A stretch of 64,000 nucleotides of DNA from Mycolicibacterium iranicum (GCF_001650495.1 NZ_LWCS01000028.1:322-64321); one strand, 5' to 3'; shown: positions 21,299-29,449, counted from the first letter of the stretch. Notes: a model not told the origin generated them from the letters alone. Program-made: numbers and translations.

Positions 21299-22081
21299 AT
21301 GACGGTGACCGAATCTGCCGCCCACCCGATGGTGAAAGCGGAACTGGTCTGCAAGGATTTCGGCGCGTTGAAGGTGCTCAAAGGCATCACGCTCGAGGTG
21401 CAGAAGGGGCAGGTGCTGGTGCTGGTCGGGCCCTCGGGTTCCGGCAAGTCGACGTTCCTGCGCTGCATCAACCACCTGGAGACCGTCAGCGCGGGGCGGC
21501 TCTACGTCGACGGCGCGCTCGTGGGCTATAACGAGCGCGCCGGAAAGCTGCACGAGATGAAGCCGCGCGAAGTCGCCAAGCAGCGCCGCGACGTCGGCAT
21601 GGTGTTCCAACACTTCAACCTGTTCCCCCACCGGACGGCGCTCGGCAATGTCATCGAGGCGCCGGTTCAGGTGAAGGGCGTGGACAAGCACGAGGCGGTC
21701 GAGCGGGGCAAGGATCTGCTGGCTCAGGTCGGTTTGGAAGACAAGGCGACGGCCTACCCCGCGCAGCTGTCAGGCGGCCAGCAGCAGCGCGTCGCGATTG
21801 CCCGTGCGCTGGCGATGGAGCCGAAGCTGATGCTGTTCGACGAGCCGACGTCTGCGCTGGATCCCGAGCTCGTCGGCGAAGTGCTGGCCGTGATGAAAAA
21901 GCTTGCCTCCCAGGGCATGACGATGGTCGTGGTCACGCACGAGATGGGTTTCGCCCGCGAAGTCGCCGATGAGCTGGTGTTCATGGACGGCGGCGTGGTT
22001 GTCGAGCGGGGCAATCCTCGCGAGATCATGGCGAACCCACAACACGAACGGACGAAAGCGTTTCTCTCCAAGGTGATGTGA
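21299..22081 (+). CDS. Amino-acid ABC transporter ATP-binding protein (GlnQ type)
   Basis: The protein has 260 residues with all ATPase motifs: Walker A GPSGSGKSTFLR near residue 43, Q-loop VFQHFNLFPHRTALGNV near 101, signature LSGGQQQRVAIARAL near 157, Walker B LMLFDEPTSALDPE near 177, and H-loop VVVTHEMGFAREVAD near 210. It energises the preceding permease. Its end overlaps the downstream sensor kinase by 4 bp (GTGA), so importer and two-component system are one transcription unit. Confidence 0.95.
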   Translation: MTVTESAAHPMVKAELVCKDFGALKVLKGITLEVQKGQVLVLVGPSGSGKSTFLRCINHLETVSAGRLYVDGALVGYNERAGKLHEMKPREVAKQRRDVGMVFQHFNLFPHRTALGNVIEAPVQVKGVDKHEAVERGKDLLAQVGLEDKATAYPAQLSGGQQQRVAIARALAMEPKLMLFDEPTSALDPELVGEVLAVMKKLASQGMTMVVVTHEMGFAREVADELVFMDGGVVVERGNPREIMANPQHERTKAFLSKVM

Positions 22082-23193
22082 CACCTGATCCGGTCACGCC
22101 GCTGTGGCGGGCCGCTCAGGTGTTCCGGCTGCTCAGCTGTGTCTACGCATTCGGGTTCCATCTCGCGATCAACCCGGACCTGGAGTCCCCGCTGGCCGGC
22201 TGGCTGCTGTTCGGGGTGTTGATCGCGTGGAGCGCGGCGTGCGCGGTGGCCTACCTGCGGGGTTTCGGGCGCAGGCCCGCCTGGGTGCTTGCCGAGATAG
22301 GTGTCGTCGTGACCCTGATGCTGTCGACGGAGTTCGTCGCATCCGATCAGTGGGCGCTGGACAACCAGTCCTGGCCCACGACGCTGTGGGCGACCAACGC
22401 CACCATCTCCGCGGCAATCCTGTCCGGTCCCATCGCGGGAATGCTAGCGGGGTTGGTCATCGTTGGGGCCAGCGCGGTTCTGAAGGGCTACGTCAGTATC
22501 GACCTCGGTCGCAACGCCACGGTGGTGATCGAGCTGGCCGTGGGTCTCGCCGTCGGGATGGCCGCACAGACCGCGCGCCGCGCTCATGCCGAGCTTGAGC
22601 GCGCGGCTCGGCTGTCGGCGTCGCTGGAGGAGCGTGAGCGGCTCTCCCGTCAGGTGCACGACGGGGCGATCCAGGTGCTGGCGCTGGTGGCCCGCCGCGG
22701 ACGCGAGATCGGGGGCGAGACCGCGCAGTTGGCCGAGCTGGCGGGCGAGCAGGAGCGAGCCCTGCGTCGTCTCGTCAGCGCCACCGATGCGACCCCGAGC
22801 GACGGTGCGGCCTCGGACATCGGTGCGATGTTGCGGCGCCGCGCGTCCGACCGGGTGTCGGTGAGCGTTCCTGCTGAGCCGGTGCTGCTGGACGCCGCGG
22901 TTGCCGAGGAGTTTTTGGCTGCGGTGACCAACGCTCTTGACAACGCGGAGGCGCACGCCGGGCCGGACGCACGCGCCTATGTTCTGCTCGAGGATCTCGG
23001 CGACGCCGTGACGGTGAGCGTGCGTGACGACGGTGTCGGCATTCCCGAAGGACGGCTGGACGCCGCAGTGCGCGAGGGTCGCGTGGGTGTGGCGAAATCG
23101 ATTGTGGGACGGATGAATTGGCTGGGTGGTCGGGCCGAGCTGAGCACCGGGCCGGGAATGGGGACGGAATGGGAGCTGACCGTACCTCGGTGA
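22078..23193 (+). CDS. MacS-type sensor histidine kinase
   Basis: The protein has 371 residues. Residues 1-165 form an integral membrane sensor with about five or six hydrophobic segments (DUF5931-like). Then come a coiled linker, the HisKA_3-type phosphoacceptor ERLSRQVHDGAIQVL with His194, and an HATPase domain with N-box TNALDNAEAH and G-box DDGVGIPEG. The overlap GTGA with the ABC ATPase gene suggests the kinase senses something related to the transported amino acid; this is inference. It overlaps the response-regulator gene that follows. MacS is the family name recalled for this membrane domain. Confidence 0.88.
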   Translation: MTPDPVTPLWRAAQVFRLLSCVYAFGFHLAINPDLESPLAGWLLFGVLIAWSAACAVAYLRGFGRRPAWVLAEIGVVVTLMLSTEFVASDQWALDNQSWPTTLWATNATISAAILSGPIAGMLAGLVIVGASAVLKGYVSIDLGRNATVVIELAVGLAVGMAAQTARRAHAELERAARLSASLEERERLSRQVHDGAIQVLALVARRGREIGGETAQLAELAGEQERALRRLVSATDATPSDGAASDIGAMLRRRASDRVSVSVPAEPVLLDAAVAEEFLAAVTNALDNAEAHAGPDARAYVLLEDLGDAVTVSVRDDGVGIPEGRLDAAVREGRVGVAKSIVGRMNWLGGRAELSTGPGMGTEWELTVPR

Positions 23194-23822
23194 TGGTCGT
23201 CGACGACCATCCGATTTGGCGTGACGCGGTGGCGCGCGACCTCGCTGACGACGGGTTCGATGTGGTCGCCACCGCCGACGGCGTCGCTTCGGCCAAGCGG
23301 CGAGCGGCGGTCGTCAAACCCGACGTGGTGCTGATGGACATGCGGTTGGGCGACGGCGACGGCGCGCAGGCGACCACCGAGGTGCTCGCAGTTTCCCCGT
23401 CCTCTCGCATCCTGGTGCTGTCGGCGTCCGACGAGCGCGACGACGTGCTGGAAGCGGTCAAGGCCGGCGCAACCGGATACCTGGTCAAGAGCGCGTCTAA
23501 GCAAGAGCTCGGCGACGCGGTGCGGGCGACCGCACAGGGCCGTGCCGTGTTCACCCCGGGGCTCGCGGGGCTCGTGCTCGGGGAGTTCCGCCGCATCGAG
23601 CGCGACGCTGCGGCCGGTTCGGAGGGCCCGACCCTGACCGAGCGGGAGACCGAGATCCTCCGCTACGTCGCAAAAGGTCTCACCGCCAAACAGATCGCGT
23701 CGCGGCTGTCGCTGAGCCATCGCACCGTGGAGAACCATGTGCAGGCCACGTTCCGCAAACTGCAGATCGGCAATCGGGTGGAGCTGGCCCGCTACGCGAT
23801 CGAACACGGCCTGGACGAGTAG
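23169..23822 (+). CDS. NarL/LuxR-type response regulator, partner of the preceding kinase
   Basis: The protein has 217 residues. The receiver domain begins SVMVVDDHPIWRDAV and carries the phosphoacceptor Asp in PDVVLMDMRLGDGDG. A LuxR-type DNA-binding domain, LTEREXEILRYVAKGL (X is T) with SLSHRTVENHVQATF, ends the protein. ATG 23169 overlaps the kinase gene by 25 bp. GTG 23190 would give the classical 4-bp overlap and only lose seven non-conserved residues, so the start is open. Likely targets include its own operon, but no operator was identified. Confidence 0.9.
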   Translation: MGADRTSVMVVDDHPIWRDAVARDLADDGFDVVATADGVASAKRRAAVVKPDVVLMDMRLGDGDGAQATTEVLAVSPSSRILVLSASDERDDVLEAVKAGATGYLVKSASKQELGDAVRATAQGRAVFTPGLAGLVLGEFRRIERDAAAGSEGPTLTERETEILRYVAKGLTAKQIASRLSLSHRTVENHVQATFRKLQIGNRVELARYAIEHGLDE

Positions 23823-23866
23823 TAGTACTCATCCGCCGTGCGCAGATTTGCTGCGACGATGCTCGT

Positions 23867-25699
23867 ATGACCGAACCGCACACTGCCGTCATCACCCGGC
23901 TCTCCGCGGACTTCGCCGCGATCTCGCAGCAGCTCGCGCGGGTGTCCGCGGATCTGGTCGAGCTCGACCGGATCCTCACGGACCGGGCGCCGGACGCACC
24001 TGTTAGACAACCCCAGCCTGTTACACAACCCCAGCCTGCGCAGATGCCCCAGCCTGCGCAGATGCCGGTGGTGCCGTACTGGCCGCCGCAGTACGCACCG
24101 CAACCTGCGCCGTTCCGGCCCTATCCGACGCCGCCCGCACCGAAGCCGCGCAAGGAGCGGTCAGAGGGCTGGATCGGCAAGCTGCTGGCCGTCGCCGGTG
24201 TAGCGGTCACACTCATCGGTGTCGTCCTGCTGCTGGTGCTGGCCGCCCAAGCGGGAATCCTGCGGCCGGAGTTCCGGGTCGCCGCGGGTGCGGTACTCGC
24301 CGGGGCGCTGGTGGCCGCGGGATGGTGGCTCAACAATCGACCGGGCGGACGGGTTGGCGCGATCGCTCTGGTCGCCACAGGCATCGCCGCGGCCTATATG
24401 GATGTCATCGCCGTCACCACCATCTACGAATGGGTGTCCGCCCCGGTCGGTCTGATCGTCGCCGCCGTGATCGCCGGTGCGGGCCTGACGCTGGCGCGGC
24501 GATGGGACTCCCAGAATCTGGGCCTGTTGGTGCTGGTGCCGCTGATCGGATTGGCTCCCGTGGTCGCCGACGGAATAACGCTGCTGCTCATCGGCTTCAT
24601 GCTGGCGCTGGCGGCGGTGTCGATCCCCGTGCAACTCGGTAAGGACTGGATCTGGCTGCACGCCGCGCGCATCTGCGCCGCGGTCCTGCCTCTGATGGCG
24701 GCTCTCGTGGTGCGGTACTTCGACGCCCGCGATGACCTGTTGCTGGGCGGAGGGTGCGCGATCGCGGCCGTCATTGCTCTGGTTGCTGCGCTGATCCTGT
24801 TGCCTGGCACCAAGAATCGCACTGCCATGGCGCTGCTGACCGCCTTCGGTATGGTGCCGGTGCTGTCGGTGAACCTGGCGGTCGACCGTGTCGTCGCGTC
24901 GTTGACGGCCGCGACGGTGGCGGCGGCGCTGCTCGCGATCGTGCTCGTCGGTGACAGGCTGCCGGGCGTGCCCGGCGCGGTGCGGCACGTCTTTGCGGCG
25001 ACGTCGGCGGTGGCTGCGCTGATTGCCGTGACAGCCGCGTTCGACGGCCGGATCGCAGGGCCGGTGTTGTTGGCCATGGCGGTGGTGGTCGCAGTGGCCG
25101 GTCGCCACGACATCGTTGCGCGCTGGGCTGCGATCGGGTTCGGACTCGTCGGTGCCGCGGCGCACCTGACCTACTCGCCGCCGGGGGTGTTGCTCGAAGC
25201 GACCCCCACCGGTACTGCGGCTGCCGTCTCGACGCTGGTGTCGAGCGTGCTGCTCGCCGCTGCGGCGGTGGCGATCGTGTGGGCCTGGGACCGGACCGAG
25301 AGTGCGCTGTGGGTGGGATCCGCCGTGGTGATCGTCTACGCCGTCACATCGTTCACAGTCACTGCCGGAGTGTTGATCAGCGCGGACGACGGTGGCTTCT
25401 TCGCCGGGCACATGGCCGCGACCATCATCTGGATTGCGATGGCGGCGGCGCTGTTCGCGTATGCCGCGCGGCGGCCACGTGACGATCGCTCCGTGCCCAT
25501 CGGCGGTGGGCTGGGTCTGGTGGCGGCGGCGATGGCCAAGTTGTTCTTGTTCGACCTCGGCACACTCGACGGCATCTTCCGGGTCGCAGTGTTCATCGTC
25601 GTCGGATTGATCCTGCTCGGCATGGGTGCCGGTTATGCCCGACTGCTCGAAAAGCAGGACAAGCAGGACATGCAGGCTGTGACTGGCCCCACCGCGTAG
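23867..25699 (+). CDS. DUF2339 polytopic membrane protein
   Basis: The protein has 610 residues. Residues 1-45 form a heptad-like helix (LSADFAAISQQLARVSADLV), likely a coiled coil. Residues 45-90 are Gln/Pro-rich and contain short tandem repeats (QPQP, PQPAQM). From about 105 to the end the chain is nearly all hydrophobic, with roughly 16-20 membrane helices, matching DUF2339. No catalytic motif is visible and no function is established. It is 44 bp downstream of the response-regulator gene on the same strand and could be read with it. Confidence 0.85.
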   Translation: MTEPHTAVITRLSADFAAISQQLARVSADLVELDRILTDRAPDAPVRQPQPVTQPQPAQMPQPAQMPVVPYWPPQYAPQPAPFRPYPTPPAPKPRKERSEGWIGKLLAVAGVAVTLIGVVLLLVLAAQAGILRPEFRVAAGAVLAGALVAAGWWLNNRPGGRVGAIALVATGIAAAYMDVIAVTTIYEWVSAPVGLIVAAVIAGAGLTLARRWDSQNLGLLVLVPLIGLAPVVADGITLLLIGFMLALAAVSIPVQLGKDWIWLHAARICAAVLPLMAALVVRYFDARDDLLLGGGCAIAAVIALVAALILLPGTKNRTAMALLTAFGMVPVLSVNLAVDRVVASLTAATVAAALLAIVLVGDRLPGVPGAVRHVFAATSAVAALIAVTAAFDGRIAGPVLLAMAVVVAVAGRHDIVARWAAIGFGLVGAAAHLTYSPPGVLLEATPTGTAAAVSTLVSSVLLAAAAVAIVWAWDRTESALWVGSAVVIVYAVTSFTVTAGVLISADDGGFFAGHMAATIIWIAMAAALFAYAARRPRDDRSVPIGGGLGLVAAAMAKLFLFDLGTLDGIFRVAVFIVVGLILLGMGAGYARLLEKQDKQDMQAVTGPTA

Positions 25700-25710
25700 A
25701 TCAGCGTAAT

Positions 25711-25725
25711 CTGGACTCAATCCAG
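25711..25725 (+). promoter_or_regulatory. Fur/PerR-like 7-1-7 operator before dps
   Basis: CTGGACTCAATCCAG is an inverted repeat of two 7-bp halves around one central base with a single mismatch. This is the geometry of Fur-family operators. It resembles the FurA site described upstream of mycobacterial furA-katG. It lies 16 bp before the dps ATG, right against the SD (TTTAGGAGG). Confidence 0.45.
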
Positions 25726-25741
25726 TTTAGGAGGCGTTGAT

Positions 25742-26245
25742 ATGAGCATGACAACCACAACGAATGCACGTCGCACCGAAGCCGAGGTCGCGGGATTCCA
25801 GGCCTCGCCGAAACTCAACGGTGCCCTCCAGCGGGTGCTGGTCGATCTGATCGAGCTCCACATTCAGGGCAAACAGGCCCATTGGAACGTCGTCGGGACC
25901 AACTTTCGCGACCTGCACCTGCAACTCGACGAGGTCGTGGACTTCGCCCGGGAGGCCAGCGACACGATCGCCGAACGGATGCGGGCACTCGACGCGGTCC
26001 CGGATGGCCGCTCGGATACCGTCGCCGCCACCACGTCGCTGCCGCAGTTCCCGGCCTACGAGCACAGCACCAGCGACGTCGTCGACCTGATCACCGTTCG
26101 CATTTACGGCACGGTGGACACGTTGCGGAAGGTCCACGACCTGGTCGACGCCGAGGATCCGAGCACCGCGGACATCCTGCACCAGCTGATCGACGGGCTG
26201 GAGAAGCTGGCGTGGCTGCTCAAGTCGGAGAACCGGAAGGTGTAA
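25742..26245 (+). CDS. dps: Dps-family ferritin-like DNA-protection protein
   Basis: The protein has 167 residues, the normal Dps size. It forms a dodecamer that oxidises and stores iron using peroxide. All ferroxidase residues align by spacing: His47 (AHWNV), His59, Asp63, Asp74 and Glu78 (SDTIAERM). It resembles the second Dps (Dps2) of M. smegmatis, and its place next to the adenylyl cyclase gene supports that; this is recalled, not searched. The SD AGGAGG is 8 nt before ATG 25742. The C-terminus is short, without a long basic DNA-binding tail. Confidence 0.92.
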   Translation: MSMTTTTNARRTEAEVAGFQASPKLNGALQRVLVDLIELHIQGKQAHWNVVGTNFRDLHLQLDEVVDFAREASDTIAERMRALDAVPDGRSDTVAATTSLPQFPAYEHSTSDVVDLITVRIYGTVDTLRKVHDLVDAEDPSTADILHQLIDGLEKLAWLLKSENRKV

Positions 26246-27494
26246 TCGCACCGGCCCGGTGCCCCACGAGATACCAGGTGTGCATCGGGCCCTTGCCCTT
26301 CACCTCGACGAAGCCGCGCTCCTCGAACTCGAAGGCGTGTCGAAGGCGCTGATACACGTTGTCGGGCACCTGGATTCGGCCTTCGACGTCCGTCGTCTCC
26401 ATTCTTGCCGCGACATTGACGGCGTCCCCCCAGACGTCGTAGAAGAACTTCTTCGCACCGACGACGCCGGCGACCACGGGGCCGGTGGCCATGCCGATGC
26501 GCAGCGGAACATCGCGCCCCTGAGGATCTTTGAGGCCCGCAACCGCGTCGGCCACGTCGAGCGCCAGACGCGCCAGCGCCTCGATGTGGTCGGCGCGGGG
26601 GATCGGCACGCCGCTGACGACCATGTAGGAGTCGCCGCTTGTCTTCACCTTCTCCAGCCCGTGCCGGTCCACGAGCGCGTCGAGGTCGGTGTAGAGCCGA
26701 TCCAGAAACCGGACCAGTTCGGCGGGCGCGGTGTCGCTGGCACGCTTGGTGTAGCCCGCGATGTCGGCGAACAGAATTGACGCGTCGTCGTACTTGTCGG
26801 CGATGACGGTGCGGGTCGGTTCCTTGAGCCGATCCGCGATGGTGGCCGGAAGGATGTTGGCCAGCAAGCGTTCTGACCGTTCGTACTCCGCCTCCATGGC
26901 GGCCTCGGCGCGGTCGATCTCGCGCAGCGTGTACCAGATCGTCAACACCAGCATCACCGCCGACGAGATCACGGCGCTGATGAAGCCGGCGGTCAGCGTC
27001 CACGGCGGCCCAAGGCCTCGATCATCGGGAACGGTCACCTCGAGGACGATGGTGATCACCACACCGATCGCCGCGATGACCGCGGCCAGGGCGATGCGCT
27101 CGATACCGAGCACCAGGACCGCCAGCGATGACGCGACGATGAAGTAGAACTGCAGGCCGGATCCGGTGCCGATGGTGTAGCAGATGAACGTCACCGACAC
27201 GTAGGCGAACGTCACGAAGGTCAGCGGAGCGACGAGTTCACCGAGCGGGCACAGCCGGGGGATGGACAGAAACACCAGGCCGCACATGATGTTGACGGCG
27301 CCGAGCCACCACAGCTCTCCTCCGAGTGTCAGTTGAAACGCGCCGAACGCCGCGGAGACGGCGGCTGCGATCCAGCTGGCGATCATCAGGACGCGCAGTC
27401 GGCGGCCGACACGGTCGTCGCGATGGCGGTCTGGTGACCATGTCTGACCGCCCGCGGTCACCTCGGGCACGCAGGCGGGTCGAACGTTGAGCAC
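26220..27494 (-). CDS. cya: Class III adenylyl cyclase, six-helix membrane type (Rv1625c-like)
   Basis: The protein has 424 residues. Six membrane helices (about 33-190) precede a class IIIa cyclase domain (about 230-410). Every canonical ATP-cyclase residue is present: metal-binding Asp in LFADIAGYT and SGDSYM, substrate Lys in EKVKTSGD, Asp in FYDVWGDAVN, and the Asn and Arg in NVAARME. It makes cAMP as a homodimer with two sites. GTG 27494 is chosen because it gives the Rv1625c-like length and has a -10 directly before it; the frame upstream is open but lies over the divergent gene. Its stop lies within the 3' end of the convergent dps gene (26-bp overlap). Confidence 0.93.
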   Translation of the reverse strand: MLNVRPACVPEVTAGGQTWSPDRHRDDRVGRRLRVLMIASWIAAAVSAAFGAFQLTLGGELWWLGAVNIMCGLVFLSIPRLCPLGELVAPLTFVTFAYVSVTFICYTIGTGSGLQFYFIVASSLAVLVLGIERIALAAVIAAIGVVITIVLEVTVPDDRGLGPPWTLTAGFISAVISSAVMLVLTIWYTLREIDRAEAAMEAEYERSERLLANILPATIADRLKEPTRTVIADKYDDASILFADIAGYTKRASDTAPAELVRFLDRLYTDLDALVDRHGLEKVKTSGDSYMVVSGVPIPRADHIEALARLALDVADAVAGLKDPQGRDVPLRIGMATGPVVAGVVGAKKFFYDVWGDAVNVAARMETTDVEGRIQVPDNVYQRLRHAFEFEERGFVEVKGKGPMHTWYLVGHRAGAITPSGSPT

Positions 27495-27499
27495 GCCCG

Positions 27500-27527
27500 A
27501 GCCTATCGCCGAAAGGCCGACTAACCT
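27500..27527. promoter_or_regulatory. Back-to-back leaderless promoters for cya and the C-N hydrolase
   Basis: Only 39 bp separate the two divergent start codons. On the minus strand TAGGCT (27500-27505) ends 5 nt before GTG 27494. On the plus strand TAACCT (27522-27527) ends 6 nt before ATG 27534. The -35 region of the plus promoter would fall on the minus -10 element, so RNA polymerase probably cannot occupy both at once. Confidence 0.6.
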
Positions 27528-27533
27528 GGTCGA

Positions 27534-28331
27534 ATGACACGTATCGCGTGCTGCCAGCTCGATCCGGTGCTCAGCGATATCGATGCCAACAGTGAGCTCA
27601 TCGGCTCTGCTGTCGTCGATGCGGTAGGTGCAGGCGCCGACATTGTGGTGTTGCCGGAGTTGGCGACGTCGGGCTACGTTTTCGCCGACAGCGACGAGGC
27701 TCGCGCGGTGTCCTTGTCGCCGACTGATCCTCGGTTCGGGAAATGGTCTGGCGCGGTGGGCGATTCGTTGGCAGTGTTCGGTTTCTGCGAACTCGGTGAT
27801 GACGGAAACCTTTACAACAGCGCGGCGGTCATCGATTCCGGCGGGGTGGTCGAGGTATACCGCAAGACGCATCTGTGGGACCGGGAGCGATTGATCTTCA
27901 CTCCGGGATCGCGGCGTCCGCCCGTGCTGAACACCCGGCACGGTGTGATCGCCGTGATGGTCTGCTACGACCTCGAGTTCGGCGAGTTGACCCGGCAGGT
28001 CACCGTAGCTGGTGCTGAGTTGATCGTGGCGCCGGTCAATTGGCCGCTGTTCCCGCGTCCGGAGGGGGAACGACCAGGCGAGGTCGTCACCGCGATGTCG
28101 ACGGCGAGGCTGAACCGGGTGGCGGTCGCGGCGTGTGACCGCGCAGGCGTCGAGCGTGGGCAGGAGTGGACGGGCGGGACGGCGATCGTGGATCAGAACG
28201 GGTGGGTCGTCGCGTCAGTGGGTTCTGGAGTCGGGATGGCCGTGGCCGACGTCGACCTTGCGCTCAGTCGCGACAAGAAGCTGACCGAGCACGTCGATCT
28301 GCTTGCCGACCGTCGCCTCGATCTGTACTGA
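27534..28331 (+). CDS. Carbon-nitrogen hydrolase (nitrilase superfamily)
   Basis: The protein has 265 residues with the full Glu-Lys-Cys triad: Glu42 in VVLPELATSGY, Lys111 in VYRKTHLWD and Cys144 in VMVCYDLEF. The family hydrolyses amides or nitriles (amidases, carbamoylputrescine hydrolases, deaminated-glutathione amidases); the substrate cannot be determined here. There is no signal peptide, so it is cytoplasmic. It is divergent from cya with a shared 39-bp promoter region and convergent with a 49-residue peptide gene 5 bp downstream. Confidence 0.9.
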   Translation: MTRIACCQLDPVLSDIDANSELIGSAVVDAVGAGADIVVLPELATSGYVFADSDEARAVSLSPTDPRFGKWSGAVGDSLAVFGFCELGDDGNLYNSAAVIDSGGVVEVYRKTHLWDRERLIFTPGSRRPPVLNTRHGVIAVMVCYDLEFGELTRQVTVAGAELIVAPVNWPLFPRPEGERPGEVVTAMSTARLNRVAVAACDRAGVERGQEWTGGTAIVDQNGWVVASVGSGVGMAVADVDLALSRDKKLTEHVDLLADRRLDLY

Positions 28332-28336
28332 GGCAT

Positions 28337-28486
28337 TCAGGGCTGGCATTTCAGGATGCTGGCCTCAAGCTGCTTCTGTTCCTTCATGTGCTCGATTTCC
28401 AGGTACAGCCACGACCCGAGAATGGCTCCGGAAACAACGACGACGAGTGCGGCCAGGTAGACCAAGACCTTGAGCTGATACGTCAC
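28337..28486 (-). CDS. 49-residue single-pass membrane peptide
   Basis: The ORF starts GTG (28484-28486) and ends TGA (28337-28339). It encodes a short basic N-terminus (MTYQLK), one hydrophobic helix (about residues 7-28) and a charged helical tail EIEHMKEQKQLEASILKCQP with one Cys. A strong SD AGGAGG lies 8 nt upstream, which is the main reason for calling it real. Topology should be N-in with the charged tail outside, or the reverse. No homologue is recognised. It lies between the hydrolase and the tRNA-Leu gene. Confidence 0.6.
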   Translation of the reverse strand: MTYQLKVLVYLAALVVVVSGAILGSWLYLEIEHMKEQKQLEASILKCQP

Positions 28487-28545
28487 ACGCGATACCTCCT
28501 CCCTGGTGGGAGACGGTAGCTCCGGCTAGGCGCCATTAGCTGAGG

Positions 28546-28561
28546 GGAAACCGAGGTTTCC
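28546..28561 (-). terminator. Hairpin downstream of tRNA-Leu
   Basis: On the minus strand GGAAACC-TC-GGTTTCC forms a 7-bp inverted repeat (28546-28561). It is preceded directly by CGCTTTTAAGCG (28561-28572), itself a palindrome. Both lie 9-35 nt past the tRNA 3' end, where a terminator or processing signal is expected. There is no T-run. Confidence 0.45.
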
Positions 28562-28580
28562 GCTTAAAAGCGATGAGATG

Positions 28581-28657
28581 TGGTGCCCTCGGTGAGATTC
28601 GAACTCACACTGGACGGGTTTTGAATCCGTTTCCTCTGCCAGTTGGGATACGAGGGC
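28581..28657 (-). tRNA. tRNA-Leu (anticodon CAA), CCA encoded
   Basis: The acceptor stem GCCCTCG/CGAGGGC pairs perfectly, with A73 and an encoded CCA (28581-28583). The T-arm GTGAG-TTCGAAT-CTCAC is canonical and the D-loop has GG. The anticodon region ACGG-ATTCAAAAC-CCGT has only four certain stem pairs, and CAA is at the loop centre, giving Leu. The variable region is only about 5 nt (CCAGT), so this is a class I shape, whereas bacterial tRNA-Leu normally has a long variable arm. The isotype is therefore read from the anticodon alone. Confidence 0.8.
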
Positions 28658-28738
28658 GTTCGCGGCGACCGTAGGTGGCGCGGCCTATCACCATAGAGGA
28701 TGGCCCCGCGCTCGCCCATATCGCCTGCTGCCTTCACA

Positions 28739-29398
28739 ATGTCTTCCATGCCTTCCGGGTCTTCCGCTTCCGCGTCGCCGTCAGACGCCGCTACCACGCC
28801 GCATCGCGTCCTCATTGCCGAAGATGAGGCCCTCATCCGGCTCGATCTGGCCGAGATGCTGCGCGAGGAGGGCTACGAGATCGTCGGCGAGGCCGGGGAC
28901 GGCCAGGAGGCGGTCGATCTGGCCGAGTCGCTGCGTCCGGATCTGGTGATCATGGACGTCAAGATGCCGCGCCGCGACGGTATCGACGCCGCGTCGGAGA
29001 TCGCGAGCAAGCGGATCGCCCCGATCGTCATCCTCACGGCGTTCAGTCAGCGCGAACTCGTCGAGAAGGCCCGCGACGCCGGCGCGATGGCCTACCTGGT
29101 CAAACCGTTCAGCATCACCGACCTCATACCCGCGATAGAGGTCGCCGTCAGCCGCTTCAGTGAGATCGCCGAGCTGGAGAAAGAGATCGCGTCGCTGTCC
29201 GACCGTCTGGAGACCCGCAAGCTTGTCGAGCGGGCCAAGGGTTTGCTGCAGTCGAAGCAGAACATGTCGGAACCCGAGGCGTTCAAATGGATCCAGCGCG
29301 CCGCGATGGACCGCCGCACCACGATGAAACGGGTGGCCGAGGTCGTCCTCGAGACCCTGGACCCGCCGGCCGGCGCACCCGACACCGCGCCGAAATGA
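28739..29398 (+). CDS. pdtaR: PdtaR: receiver-ANTAR response regulator
   Basis: The protein has about 219 residues. The receiver domain begins RVLIAEDEALIRLDLAEMLR, with the phosphoacceptor Asp in LVIMDVKMPRRDG and the switch Lys in YLVKPFS. A coiled-coil linker (EIAELEKEIASLSDRLETRK) leads to the RNA-binding ANTAR domain (ERAKGLLQSKQ to KRVAEVVLETL). ANTAR proteins act as antiterminators on paired hairpins in target mRNAs; the kinase PdtaS is encoded elsewhere. The start is uncertain: ATG codons at 28700, 28739 and 28748 all precede the conserved part. Confidence 0.95.
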   Translation: MSSMPSGSSASASPSDAATTPHRVLIAEDEALIRLDLAEMLREEGYEIVGEAGDGQEAVDLAESLRPDLVIMDVKMPRRDGIDAASEIASKRIAPIVILTAFSQRELVEKARDAGAMAYLVKPFSITDLIPAIEVAVSRFSEIAELEKEIASLSDRLETRKLVERAKGLLQSKQNMSEPEAFKWIQRAAMDRRTTMKRVAEVVLETLDPPAGAPDTAPK

Positions 29399-29422
29399 CG
29401 GCGCTTTCGAGCACCGCCCGTT

Positions 29423-29449
29423 AAGTCTGCGTTTCCGCAGCCGACTTTT
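29423..29449 (+). terminator. Intrinsic terminator after pdtaR
   Basis: AAGTC (29423-29427) pairs with GACTT (29443-29447) around an inner CTGCG/CGCAG stem with a TTTC-type loop (29427-29440). It is followed by a short T stretch. It starts 25 nt after the pdtaR stop. Confidence 0.55.

Noticed and set aside
24161..25720. 519-codon open frame antisense to the DUF2339 gene
   Set aside because: It is His/Arg/Gln-rich nonsense composition; the plus strand encodes a coherent membrane protein.
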